Shown: positions 48,503 through 57,053 of the stretch, piece by piece
How positions within the stretch are numbered: position 1 is the first letter of the stretch
Layout: each line of letters begins with the position of its first letter
Origin: Leptospiraceae bacterium
GTDB lineage: Bacteria; Spirochaetota; Leptospiria; Leptospirales; Leptospiraceae
Length of the DNA stretch: 64,000 nucleotides
NCBI GenBank assembly: GCA_022402465.1
Contig: JAKRSH010000017.1
Span: 62,001 to 126,000 of the forward strand
Direction: 5' to 3'
Notes under the pieces: model-generated
Databases searched by the model: none
What the model was told of the DNA's origin: nothing
What the model saw: the letters and a program-made list of their open reading frames with translations, nothing else
Program-made: the position numbers and the translations under genes

Positions 48503-49629
48503 CAAAGCTTCTTGAAGTTACTGAAGACCAAAAAGATGGATTACAATATCTTGAATTCTTTAAGTCTTTAGAACCTTGGAGATTCGCACTTGTCTATCCA
48601 ACTCCTGATTCCATCATTGAATCTTGGGACGCCCTATTCTATCAATTGAGAATTTTGTTTAAGCTAGGCTTGTTTCCTGTTGTTCTTCTGCATTCCTCTA
48701 TGCCTTATTATGCAAAAACTTTTTTTCAAAATTTCCAATCAGAAAACTCAGATAATTTAGAAGTTCCGTTTCAATGGATACGAAAACAAGATGCTATATT
48801 ACAAAAAATTCAGGATTCAATATCTAAGAAAAGAATTCCTGTTATACTCACTAAAGATAAAGATGATTCTATTTTTTCTATTATTCAAGAGTTGATATCT
48901 ACTTTAGATTCTAACAAACTCATAGTTTTAAATCCAAGATCAGGTATTCGTAAGAAACAAGATGCTACCAGATTTTCTATTATAAATTTGCAAACCGACT
49001 ATCCTAAACTTATCTCAGAGGCTTTAGTAGATGAAGAAGATTTGCCCCTTTTGAAAAATATTTCTAAAGTTGTACAATTTGTTCAAAAATCTAGATTTAC
49101 AGCTTCTGTTACTTCTCCAGTTTATTTGCTCAAAGAACTTTTTACTGTCAAAGGTAGTGGAACTTTAATTCGAAGAGGATCAGTTTTAACTAAGCATATT
49201 AATTTCAAATCTTTAGATAAAGTCAGATTAGCAAGTTTAATTGAAGCATCTTTTCGAAAATCACTGAAAACAAGCTTCTTAGATAAAAATCAATTCGATT
49301 CTATATTATTGGAAGGTGATTACAAAGCCTGTGCCTTATTTATTCAATGGAAGGATGGAGTATTACTCTCAAAGTTTGCTGTGGATGAAATTGCAAGAGG
49401 AGAAGGAATTGGTAGAGATATTTGGGATATGATGAAAGAACTTTATCCAAAGATAATTTGGCGTGCCAAAAGGTCTAATTCTATCAACTCCTGGTATGCT
49501 AAAGAAGCTGATGGACATTGGAAGGATAAAAATTGGTATTACTATTGGATTGGAATCAAAGCTACAGAGGTTGTTGAAGTGATAGAATTTCTTAGTAGTT
49601 TAGAAGAAGATCTTGAGATTATTACATGA
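48481..49629 (+). CDS. N-acetylglutamate synthase-like protein (degenerate kinase domain + NAT domain)
   Basis: 382 residues. The C-terminal half (about 225-375) resembles the NAT domain of NAGS/NAGK-type enzymes: VKGSGTLIRRG, SLIEASFRKSL, SKFAVDEIARGEGIGRDIWDMM with the acetyl-CoA loop, and IIWRAKRSNSINSWY. The N-terminal half (about 20-215) looks like an amino-acid-kinase fold without clear ATP motifs. It would acetylate glutamate with acetyl-CoA, the first step of arginine synthesis. No other arg gene is nearby. It overlaps the RlmL-type gene and the next gene (ATGA). Confidence 0.8.
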   Translation: METREILTKLLEVTEDQKDGLQYLEFFKSLEPWRFALVYPTPDSIIESWDALFYQLRILFKLGLFPVVLLHSSMPYYAKTFFQNFQSENSDNLEVPFQWIRKQDAILQKIQDSISKKRIPVILTKDKDDSIFSIIQELISTLDSNKLIVLNPRSGIRKKQDATRFSIINLQTDYPKLISEALVDEEDLPLLKNISKVVQFVQKSRFTASVTSPVYLLKELFTVKGSGTLIRRGSVLTKHINFKSLDKVRLASLIEASFRKSLKTSFLDKNQFDSILLEGDYKACALFIQWKDGVLLSKFAVDEIARGEGIGRDIWDMMKELYPKIIWRAKRSNSINSWYAKEADGHWKDKNWYYYWIGIKATEVVEVIEFLSSLEEDLEIIT

Positions 49630-49967
49630 CTAAGATTTTTTTATTTGATGGTGACTGTAAATTTTGTACCAATCTTGCTTCCTATTTGAAGGATAAATGT
49701 CTCAATAAAGAAATAAAGTTTCATTCTTTTAGAAATCTCACTCAAGTAGATTTAGAAAAAATTCACCCCCAGCTTACATTAGAATTATGTTTAGGGAACG
49801 TTCAATACATTTATAATCAATCAAGATACCCTGGATTTTTTGCAGTTAGGAAGGTTTCCCACTCCCTTAAATTTTATAGATATTTCTCCTTTATTCTCTA
49901 CCTTCCCTTAGTTCCTATTTTAGGTATTATCATTATGAATCTTCTAAAGAAATGGAAAAAATACTAA
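49626..49967 (+). CDS. DCC (DUF393) thiol-disulfide oxidoreductase-like protein
   Basis: 113 residues. KIFLFDGDCKFCTNLASYL carries the DGDCxFC motif that gives the DCC family its name and forms a CxxC-type redox pair in a thioredoxin-like fold. A C-terminal hydrophobic segment (FILYLPLVPILGIIIMNLL) suggests membrane attachment. The start overlaps the upstream stop as ATGA. The role is unproven for this family. Confidence 0.85.
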   Translation: MTKIFLFDGDCKFCTNLASYLKDKCLNKEIKFHSFRNLTQVDLEKIHPQLTLELCLGNVQYIYNQSRYPGFFAVRKVSHSLKFYRYFSFILYLPLVPILGIIIMNLLKKWKKY

Positions 49968-50010
49968 TCCAATAAAAAGTAATGGTAATTTGTGAAATAT
50001 TATAAAATTT

Positions 50011-50712
50011 CTAAAAAATAGCAGAAGATACATTTAAGATACCTTCATAAAAAATAAGTCTAGCATCAAGAGCCAATTTATTTCCTTCTCTTACAGAATC
50101 CTTATCTGTCTCGTTTAAAGCTACAGTATCAATGAGATCAAAAAGACGTTTTGAATGACCTTCGTCAGCATCCAAATTTACTGTAAAAAATTTAGGTTCA
50201 GGAAGAATATCTTTCGCATCAATATGGATTCTATTTTTGAAAATCTGGTATAAATTATACATTTCTGAATATTCTAATTTTAAAAGATATTCATTTGCAG
50301 GACCAAGAGCGCCCAGACCATGTAGAAAGGACATTTTGATAATGCCCTCCATAGTATCTAAGTAGTTTTTCGTCTCAGGTAAAATTTCTCTAATTCTAAC
50401 TGAAACTTGCAATTCTTCTAAGAATTTACGCAAAATACTAACGTGCGTATTTTCTATTTTACCTTCTCCTAATTCCTCCCATACATTTTGTACAAGAATT
50501 ATTTTTGAAGTTTGGTCAGATGTTTGAGCAGCTGTCCATAGGAACCAATTTACAAAAGAAACCGATACATGAAATTCTTGTGCAAGCCAATAGATAAAAT
50601 CATCCTTATTCAGATTGGATTTTACTTTTTTAGCAAGTAACCAAGGATTTTGTAAAACTGGATGGTCTTGCACAGTTTGAATTAGTTCTTGTCTAAAGGA
50701 AAGATTTCCCAT
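50011..50712 (-). CDS. Haem-oxygenase-like diiron oxidase (HDO, PF14518-like)
   Basis: 233 residues, all helical, no signal peptide. NVWEELGEGKIENTH (76-90) supplies the Glu/His ligands of the first metal helix, EYLLKLEYSE (141-150) a second Glu, and FTVNLDADEGH (176-186) the D-x-x-H ligands. Where related proteins such as CADD and BesC have a further His (H-x3-D-x2-H), this one has Asn179. HDOs use two irons and O2 for C-C cleavage, N-oxygenation or self-sacrificing amine chemistry. It overlaps the ATP-grasp gene by 20 bases and is the last gene of the three-gene operon. Confidence 0.75.
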   Translation of the reverse strand: MGNLSFRQELIQTVQDHPVLQNPWLLAKKVKSNLNKDDFIYWLAQEFHVSVSFVNWFLWTAAQTSDQTSKIILVQNVWEELGEGKIENTHVSILRKFLEELQVSVRIREILPETKNYLDTMEGIIKMSFLHGLGALGPANEYLLKLEYSEMYNLYQIFKNRIHIDAKDILPEPKFFTVNLDADEGHSKRLFDLIDTVALNETDKDSVREGNKLALDARLIFYEGILNVSSAIF

Positions 50713-51748
50713 ATTGATACCTGTTTGAAATATGAAATTGGCTTATGGCATTCTCTATTATTTTTTGAATCATGTTAGTATATTCTAAGTTAGAAGTTAG
50801 CTCTAAGATTTTAGGAAATAAGCTATAAACTTTTGAAAGTCCAGGAGTTGTATTTATTTCTAAGAATTTTGTTTGGTTTAAAGAGTCCATCTTCCAATCT
50901 ACTCTGGCATAGCCTTCACAACGAAGTTCATTTACAAATTCCAAACTTTTCTTTTCCATAAATATTTTTAAATGTTGGTTGGAGATTTTATTTACAGATT
51001 CTGGCATAGAAGATTTGGATTTCGTTTTGCTATCGTACACTTTTCCTGGTGCAATAATTTGAGCTGAACCAATCAACCAACCTTCATCTCTAGTTTGTAG
51101 CAAGGCTACAGAGTATTCGTCACCAGATAGATATTCTTGGATCAATATTTCATCATAAGAATCAAGTAATTGCGTCGCAAGTTCTTTGACTTCTTTGATA
51201 GAGTGGCATATTGAATTTTCAAAAATACCTATACTAGAGCCTTCTAAATTGGGTTTTACAAAAAATATATCTGCCTTTGAGTCAAAAAAAGTTTCCACAT
51301 TTTGCAATTCATCTGAACTACGAATACGCATTTCAATAGGAACAGGAATCGATATGCTCTTTGCAATTTGTGTGCAAAGATATTTATTTATATTTATAAT
51401 ATTTACATGTGCATCACTTCCTATACAAGAAACTCCCAGGTATTCTGCAATCGCTGGAATATAAGCTTCTCTGTTTCTAGAAGCATAGCCTTCCACTAAA
51501 TTCCAAATTATGGTACTTTGTTTTTTAGAAGTTTCCAATGAAGTAAACTTTTGTAAAAACTCCCAAGGATTCAAAATCATTTCTGCATGATACCCCAGGC
51601 TCTGGATTGTTTGAATTAAGATATCTATAGATTCTTGGGATTCCCATTCCTGAATTCCAGGATGTGGTTTTGTTTGATTCGATATGTTCTTTGGATAAAT
51701 ATCTGCTACCAGCCAAATATTTTCTTTATGATAATGTGGAACTTTCAT
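50693..51748 (-). CDS. ATP-grasp ligase, D-Ala-D-Ala-ligase-like
   Basis: 351 residues. Ddl-type motifs occur in order: [18 protein letters not shown] (substrate and ATP lid region), [29 protein letters not shown], and [25 protein letters not shown] with the Mg-binding Glu/Asn. It would join a carboxylate to an amine via an acyl phosphate. It is distant from the Mur genes and has an extra N-terminal strand ([10 protein letters not shown]), so a housekeeping Ddl role is less likely. It overlaps the radical SAM gene by ATGA and the HDO gene by 20 bases. Confidence 0.85.
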   Translation of the reverse strand: MKVPHYHKENIWLVADIYPKNISNQTKPHPGIQEWESQESIDILIQTIQSLGYHAEMILNPWEFLQKFTSLETSKKQSTIIWNLVEGYASRNREAYIPAIAEYLGVSCIGSDAHVNIININKYLCTQIAKSISIPVPIEMRIRSSDELQNVETFFDSKADIFFVKPNLEGSSIGIFENSICHSIKEVKELATQLLDSYDEILIQEYLSGDEYSVALLQTRDEGWLIGSAQIIAPGKVYDSKTKSKSSMPESVNKISNQHLKIFMEKKSLEFVNELRCEGYARVDWKMDSLNQTKFLEINTTPGLSKVYSLFPKILELTSNLEYTNMIQKIIENAISQFHISNRYQYGKSFL

Positions 51749-52974
51749 ACCAAAAATGATTCTTTGGATGGATTCGATGAGATACTTAAATATGAATTGA
51801 AGTCATCATTAGAAATTATCGTATAATTCTGATTAGAACTAGAACCCAGAGGTTCATATGAAAAATGGAAATCACCAGTCAGTGCAGATCGAAATACATG
51901 AGCTCTGGATGCTTCGTTATAACCAAGATACCAATTTGGAGAAAGGGTAATTTTACCTCCACCGCCAGGAAGATCATTTACAAATTGAGGAATCCCCATT
52001 CCAGCAATTTTACCTCTCATGAATTCAATGATTTCAAGACCCTTAGACAAGGCAGTTCGAAAACCTCTTGAACCTGGAATCAACTCAGGATCATAAAGAT
52101 AATATGCTCTTACTCTCATTTCCAGAAGCTTTCGATGTAGTTCTAGCATCACGGCTGGATCATCATTGATTCCTTTCAAAAGAACGGCTTGGTTCCCTAC
52201 ACTCACCCCTACTCTCAAAAGTTTAAAGATAGCCTGCTTAGCTTGAGTTGTACATTCCTTAGGATGATTGAATTGGGTATTGCAGAAAATGGACAATTTG
52301 TCTGTGTTGTATTTCAATATAATTGAACATAGATCGTCTGTTATGCGCATAGGATTGGTAACAGGATTTCTAGTTCCCAATCTACAAATTTTAACATGCT
52401 CTATTTCTTCTAGTTTTTTAAGTATCCATTCGATTTTAGAATCAGATAAATTTAAAGGATCACCACCCGAAATAACAACATCCGATATTTCAGGATGACT
52501 GTTAATATAGTCGAAGCACTTTTGCAAGGAATCGCTGTCCATACGCTCCTTTGAAAAGGAAACCTTTCTGCCTCTCATACAGTGTCTACAATATACACTG
52601 CACTCATGATTTGAGAAAAGTAAAACTCGGTCCGGATACATATGAGTTAGTCCTGGGACCGGAGAGAGCCTTTCTTCATTTAAGGGGTCTAGGGATTCTT
52701 CGGGAGAAAGAAAAGTTTCCATCTCATCCGGTACTATCATTCTTCGAATGGGGCAAAATTCATTCAATGGATCAGATAAGAGCAAATAATAAGGTGTTGT
52801 TCCCACATTAAGACGAATTGTTTTTTCAATTCCAATATTTTCTGATTTGCTAAGCTGGAAGTATTTTCCAAAGTCCTTGGCTGTAATTCGATTTTGCAAT
52901 TGAAATAAGGCAGTTGAGAATAGAGGATTCGATCCTAATTCTTTCCTATTTTGTTCTATTTCAGTTTCGCTCAT
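51745..52974 (-). CDS. Lysine 2,3-aminomutase-like radical SAM/PLP enzyme (KamA family)
   Basis: 409 residues. The 4Fe-4S/SAM motif is CSVYCRHC (Cys125, 129, 132); ISGGDPL follows; the PLP lysine lies in LPGGGGK (Lys341). Asp295 (YLYDPE) and Asp334 (VNDLPGG) match the two aspartates that bind the substrate's distal amino group in clostridial lysine aminomutase, so a lysine-like substrate is plausible; glutamate aminomutases change both. EpmB is excluded by these features. No AblB-type acetyltransferase is beside it. It starts the operon with an ATP-grasp ligase and a diiron oxidase, suggesting a beta-amino-acid product is passed on. Confidence 0.88.
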   Translation of the reverse strand: MSETEIEQNRKELGSNPLFSTALFQLQNRITAKDFGKYFQLSKSENIGIEKTIRLNVGTTPYYLLLSDPLNEFCPIRRMIVPDEMETFLSPEESLDPLNEERLSPVPGLTHMYPDRVLLFSNHECSVYCRHCMRGRKVSFSKERMDSDSLQKCFDYINSHPEISDVVISGGDPLNLSDSKIEWILKKLEEIEHVKICRLGTRNPVTNPMRITDDLCSIILKYNTDKLSIFCNTQFNHPKECTTQAKQAIFKLLRVGVSVGNQAVLLKGINDDPAVMLELHRKLLEMRVRAYYLYDPELIPGSRGFRTALSKGLEIIEFMRGKIAGMGIPQFVNDLPGGGGKITLSPNWYLGYNEASRAHVFRSALTGDFHFSYEPLGSSSNQNYTIISNDDFNSYLSISSNPSKESFLV

Positions 52975-53042
52975 TCTTCTTAGGACCTAGGATGAGAATT
53001 TTTCACTAGGAGATTTAGACAAATGCAAAAAATTGGACAGCA

Positions 53043-53708
53043 ATGAGATTTACACACCTCGCCTTTGACATAGATGGAACAGTATTTTCTTCTGAAAGTA
53101 TTATCTTGGATACTTACCGAGAATCAGTTGAAGAATTTAAGGCAAAAACAGGAAATAGCATGGCGGTTCCTACCCAAAATGAAATCATGCGTGAAATTGG
53201 AAAACCCGTCAAAACCATCTTTAAAAATCTACTTCCTAATTTGGACCAAGGGTCTAGGGATTCTATTTCTGATCGAGTTCTCTCTCTTTTGGTTGAAAAA
53301 ATTGAAGCAGGAAAAGGTCATTTTTATCCTGGAAGTAAGGAAACAATCATTGATCTCTCAAAAGCTGGGATTCAAATGCTTGCCTGTTCGAACGGTAGGC
53401 TTCCCTATATTGAAGTTATCTTGAAAGTATTGGGTGTTCTCGAACTTTTTCACCCTATTTGTACATTAGATAATGAGATTCGTAAGGAAAAAGGAGATAT
53501 CCTTTTACACTATACTCAGTCACTCTCTCTTGACTCTAAGGCTATTCTCATGATAGGAGATCGTCTTTCCGATTGGGAGGCAGCACAAAAAGCAGATACT
53601 CCCTTTGCATTTTGTAAATACGGGCATGCTGAAAAAGATGAAATTCCGAGTTCCGATTTTGAGTTGGATCAAGTCTCAGATTTGAAAAAAATCGTACTTT
53701 CTGACTGA
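53043..53708 (+). CDS. HAD-superfamily phosphatase (Gph-like)
   Basis: 221 residues. HAD motif I is FDIDGTV, motif II is ACSNGR, a lysine lies in RKEKGDILLHY, and motif IV is MIGDRLSDWEAAQ. A helical cap domain sits between motifs I and II (about 20-85). It would dephosphorylate a small metabolite; phosphoglycolate is the default for this subgroup but is not proven. It is divergent from the KamA-like gene and 24 bases ahead of the GerMN gene. Confidence 0.88.
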   Translation: MRFTHLAFDIDGTVFSSESIILDTYRESVEEFKAKTGNSMAVPTQNEIMREIGKPVKTIFKNLLPNLDQGSRDSISDRVLSLLVEKIEAGKGHFYPGSKETIIDLSKAGIQMLACSNGRLPYIEVILKVLGVLELFHPICTLDNEIRKEKGDILLHYTQSLSLDSKAILMIGDRLSDWEAAQKADTPFAFCKYGHAEKDEIPSSDFELDQVSDLKKIVLSD

Positions 53709-53731
53709 AGAAAACATCCGATACTTTTATT

Positions 53732-54550
53732 GTGGCTCCACCAATCCAAAATGATAAACCAAAATCACTCGTTTACCTGCTTTCCGGTATTCTCCTGGTT
53801 CTTGTTTTGTTTGAAAAATCTCTCACATCCAATGGAACTACCAAACTACCTTTTGCGTCCAAGTTGTCTCAGGATAATTTTTCTTTAGGCAAGGATTGGA
53901 AGCAAGAGATTCCTGAATTCAAAAATATCAATCCCAATGTTACATCGACTCATGGTGAAATTCCTCTTTTAGAAGAACCTAAAATTGAAAATGAATCTTT
54001 GACAGTTGGAGATTCCCAAAATTGGAAAGATCTTGCAAATAAGGAAATAGAAGAAATCATTCCAGAAGACATTCCTCTCCTTGAAGATAGCTCTCTGCAA
54101 TCAAATTCAGCTTATGTAAATGTTTATTTTATAAAATTTTTTGGAAATGGGACTAAAGCTGAATCTCGTCTTGTAAAAGTTCCAAGAAATGTACCTCAAA
54201 ACGTAGATTCTGTAGCCTATATATTAAATGAGCTGAAAAAAGGTCCAAGAGAGGAAGAAAAATCTAAGGGAGTATTGAATGCGATTCCGAAACAGTTTTC
54301 TTTCTCGTCAAATTATAAGATAATGGATGGAATTTTGCATTTAAATTTAAGCGATTCTATAGAATATGGAGCTGGCCCCCAAATCATCAAAGATCGCTTA
54401 GATCAAATTGCCTATTCTTTAATTGGAATCAAGGGAATTAGAGGAATCAAAATTACGATTAATGATCAATCCGTAAGTTCTCTGGGTGGAGATGGTATTT
54501 CATTACCCGTAGTTTTAGGTAAGAGAGATAGAAAAGTTATCTCCTTATGA
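53732..54550 (+). CDS. GerMN-domain protein
   Basis: 272 residues. One N-terminal membrane helix (LVYLLSGILLVLVLF), an acidic linker (about 45-125, IEEIIPEDIPLLEDS), then a GerMN domain (about 130-260): VNVYFIKFFGNG, YILNELKKGP, LHLNLSDSIEYG and RLDQIAYSLIGIKGIRGIKITIND. GerMN domains occur in envelope proteins of non-sporulating bacteria too. The only start candidate is GTG 53732, without a clear Shine-Dalgarno. It overlaps the following diguanylate cyclase gene as ATGA. Confidence 0.82.
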   Translation: MAPPIQNDKPKSLVYLLSGILLVLVLFEKSLTSNGTTKLPFASKLSQDNFSLGKDWKQEIPEFKNINPNVTSTHGEIPLLEEPKIENESLTVGDSQNWKDLANKEIEEIIPEDIPLLEDSSLQSNSAYVNVYFIKFFGNGTKAESRLVKVPRNVPQNVDSVAYILNELKKGPREEEKSKGVLNAIPKQFSFSSNYKIMDGILHLNLSDSIEYGAGPQIIKDRLDQIAYSLIGIKGIRGIKITINDQSVSSLGGDGISLPVVLGKRDRKVISL

Positions 54551-55740
54551 AAAAGAATACAATCAAAAGATATTGGAACAGATTTAAGTATTTATTTTTC
54601 CAATTTTTCAAAAAAGAATTTATACTAGCAAATCACAGTGATATTCGTGATTCTATTTTGATTGCTTGCATACTTTTAATCTTTAGTACACTCATAAATA
54701 TCATTGTTATTGATAGTAAAATTTTAGATTCAGAAATCCAATCCAAAGTTCTAACCATTCGTATTTTGTTAATTGCTCTTCCTTTACTGAGTTATTTGTG
54801 GATGAGATGGAAATTTAAAACTTTAAAAGAAACTTTTGGAACCTTTGTTTCTATTTTAATAGGATTTATTTTAGCTCTACATCTTCCTTTAATGATTTTT
54901 GATCCTGGAAATTTTTTTTATTACCTGCAAGTCTCTGTAATTATTCTGCTTTCTACCTGTGTTATTCTTTGGATTGAACCTCTTAGGATTTCTATTATTA
55001 TTATCATTTATTTTATTGTTTTGATTCCTTTTTCCATTCATATTAGTAGAACACTAGGCATTAACAATCATCTATTAAATCAGAATCTTTTGAATATGTG
55101 TATCTTGGTTTTCATAGGATTTGTGGCAAATACTATGATTAACTATTGGCGATTTGAAGATTATAGATCTAACCAGAGACTAGCAAAAACATTGGCTAAC
55201 TTAAAGTTGATTAATTCTAAAATCCAAAAACTTAGTAACTTGGATACACTTACAAATTTATATAATAGAAGATATTTATTAGATTCATTTAATGAAAGGA
55301 TATTGAATTCTCAAAAAGAAGATTATACATTCGGTTTAATTATCTTGGATTTAGATTATTTAAAAAAAATCAATGATCGTTATGGTCATATTCAAGGTGA
55401 TAGATCCATTCTTAAATTCTCAGAAATTTTACTGAATAAACTTCGCTTGGGCGATATAGCTGCAAGAATCGGAGGTGATGAATTTTGTATACTAACAAAT
55501 AAAATTCAAGTTGAAGAATTATTTGAATTTGCAGAACAGATTCGTAAAGATTTAGAAAAAGCCATTATTCCGATCTACAATGATTCTAAAAAATACAACC
55601 AAGTAACGGCGAGTGTAGGAATCATTCTAACTCATGGAAGAAAAAATCAATCTTTTGATGAACTCTACCATTCAATAGACGAAGCCCTGTACCAAGCAAA
55701 AATGGAAGGTCGTAACAAAGTCATCTTAGTAAAAAGTTAG
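54547..55740 (+). CDS. Membrane diguanylate cyclase (GGDEF)
   Basis: 397 residues. Six or so membrane helices (about 40-200) of no known sensor family are followed by a coiled-coil linker (NLKLINSKIQKLSNLDTLT) and a GGDEF domain. The active loop RIGGDEF is intact, with LTNLYNRRYL and DLDYLKKINDRYGH in front, so it should make c-di-GMP. I see no RxxD product-inhibition motif just upstream of GGDEF, where LRLGDIAA stands. Overlaps the GerMN gene by ATGA. Confidence 0.92.
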   Translation: MKKNTIKRYWNRFKYLFFQFFKKEFILANHSDIRDSILIACILLIFSTLINIIVIDSKILDSEIQSKVLTIRILLIALPLLSYLWMRWKFKTLKETFGTFVSILIGFILALHLPLMIFDPGNFFYYLQVSVIILLSTCVILWIEPLRISIIIIIYFIVLIPFSIHISRTLGINNHLLNQNLLNMCILVFIGFVANTMINYWRFEDYRSNQRLAKTLANLKLINSKIQKLSNLDTLTNLYNRRYLLDSFNERILNSQKEDYTFGLIILDLDYLKKINDRYGHIQGDRSILKFSEILLNKLRLGDIAARIGGDEFCILTNKIQVEELFEFAEQIRKDLEKAIIPIYNDSKKYNQVTASVGIILTHGRKNQSFDELYHSIDEALYQAKMEGRNKVILVKS

Positions 55741-55831
55741 AAATTTTTCTTTAGAAGTCCTTTCCCCAAGTTTGCGAAGAAAAAAAGAATCATCTTATTA
55801 TCTTATAGATAAACTAAGATTAAGAATTATA

Positions 55832-56938
55832 TTAAGCCAAAATCCGTTCAACAGGTTCGGTATAATTATAAAAAAGATCTCTCTTTCTTGCTTGAAAACC
55901 AGCTCCTGTAAGAAATTTGATGGCTTCTTTTTCAGTTTTTAATCCAAAAGATCTAAGAACATTTTCTTCAATGACTATGGAGGAAATATCGTCAGCGCCA
56001 GAATACAAGGCAAGTTCTCCAACTCCTTTACCCAATACCATAACAGAAGTTTCTATATGTGGTATATTGTCTAAAAAGATTCTGCAAATACCCAAAACCT
56101 TCAAGTATTCATGAGTTGGAACATGTCGTATAAAAAATTTCTTTGTTTGAGGTTGAAAAGTCCATGGAATAAAAGATAGAAATCCACCAGTTCGGTCTTG
56201 TAAATTCCTAACTACATTTAAATGCTCGATAATTTCCTCTTTCGTTTCTTCCGAACCAATTACAATATTAGCTGAGCCTGGAAGACCCACTTCATGGCAG
56301 GTTTCCATAGCTCTAACCCACTCATCCACTGAAGCTTTTTTGGGAGAAATGATATTTCGCATTCTTTCTGTTAATACTTCAGCGCCTGCACCTGGAACGG
56401 AATCTAAGCCAGCCTCCTTGAGTTCTATGAGAACTTCTTTAAGAGGTTTAGCAGTAATCTTTTCAAGGTTGATGATTTCAACTGGGGAAAAGGCACGTAT
56501 ATGCATTTTTGGAAATTTGTTGCGAATGGATCTCAGTATCTCTAGATAATAGCTGTATGGCAATTCAGGATTCACACCACCTTGGAGAAAAATCTGATCA
56601 GCGCCCATTTGTACTGAGTAATCCATTTTTTCTAAAATTTCTTTCTCTGTAAGGTTATAGCCTTTCCCACTTCCAATCTCATCCATAAAGGAACAGAAAC
56701 TACATTCAACATTGCAGTAATTTGTATAATTAACTACCCTAAAGCCTGTATAACTAGCATATTCATGGCTAAGAACTTTATCTCTTAAGTAGCGGGCTAC
56801 AGACATAACCTTTAAATAGTCAGCTTCTTGGTAAAGATGCAAGGCTTCAGAGGGGGTGATTCTTTTACCTTCAGAGGCTGACATGAGTATACTATCAGTT
56901 GGAGACTTGGGATTGTAGGAAAATAGTTCTTGGGACAT
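55832..56938 (-). CDS. mqnC: Cyclic dehypoxanthinyl futalosine synthase (MqnC)
   Basis: 368 residues. [15 protein letters not shown] carries the CxxxCxxC radical SAM motif; [35 protein letters not shown] and [11 protein letters not shown] are the MqnC signature, and [10 protein letters not shown] lies near the C-terminus. It cyclises dehypoxanthinyl futalosine in menaquinone synthesis. MqnE and the F420 enzyme CofH share the fold but differ in the QGGVNPELP motif context. Together with mqnA it argues for the futalosine route. It is 91 bases from the convergent diguanylate cyclase. Confidence 0.88.
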   Translation of the reverse strand: MSQELFSYNPKSPTDSILMSASEGKRITPSEALHLYQEADYLKVMSVARYLRDKVLSHEYASYTGFRVVNYTNYCNVECSFCSFMDEIGSGKGYNLTEKEILEKMDYSVQMGADQIFLQGGVNPELPYSYYLEILRSIRNKFPKMHIRAFSPVEIINLEKITAKPLKEVLIELKEAGLDSVPGAGAEVLTERMRNIISPKKASVDEWVRAMETCHEVGLPGSANIVIGSEETKEEIIEHLNVVRNLQDRTGGFLSFIPWTFQPQTKKFFIRHVPTHEYLKVLGICRIFLDNIPHIETSVMVLGKGVGELALYSGADDISSIVIEENVLRSFGLKTEKEAIKFLTGAGFQARKRDLFYNYTEPVERILA

Positions 56939-57053
56939 AGATGAATCTTCTTTTTTCTTTCCTTAATTAGACTAGAAATATTTTAATCGACAACGCTTAT
57001 TCCTGAATTAGCCTGGTATACATAAAATACCAAATTAGAAGGCAATCATTCTG

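Noticed and set aside
50011-50712. The diiron protein as TenA thiaminase or PqqC
   Set aside because: No thiamine or PQQ gene is near and the EE-x-G-EGK...H and D-x-x-H motifs fit the PF14518 diiron group better.
50693-51748. The ATP-grasp gene as the housekeeping D-Ala-D-Ala ligase (ddl)
   Set aside because: It is fused into an operon with a KamA-like enzyme and an HDO and lies far from the mur genes, although the fold alone cannot rule ddl out.
55792-55820. ATCTTA/TAAGAT nested AT-rich hairpin between convergent ggdef and mqnC
   Set aside because: The stem is short and without G-C pairs beyond one, and no T-tract follows; not strong enough to call a terminator.
55832-56938. mqnC considered as mqnE (aminofutalosine synthase) or CofH
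   Set aside because: The [14 protein letters not shown] and GAGAEVL motifs and the IEENV region near the end match MqnC better, and no F420 genes are seen.
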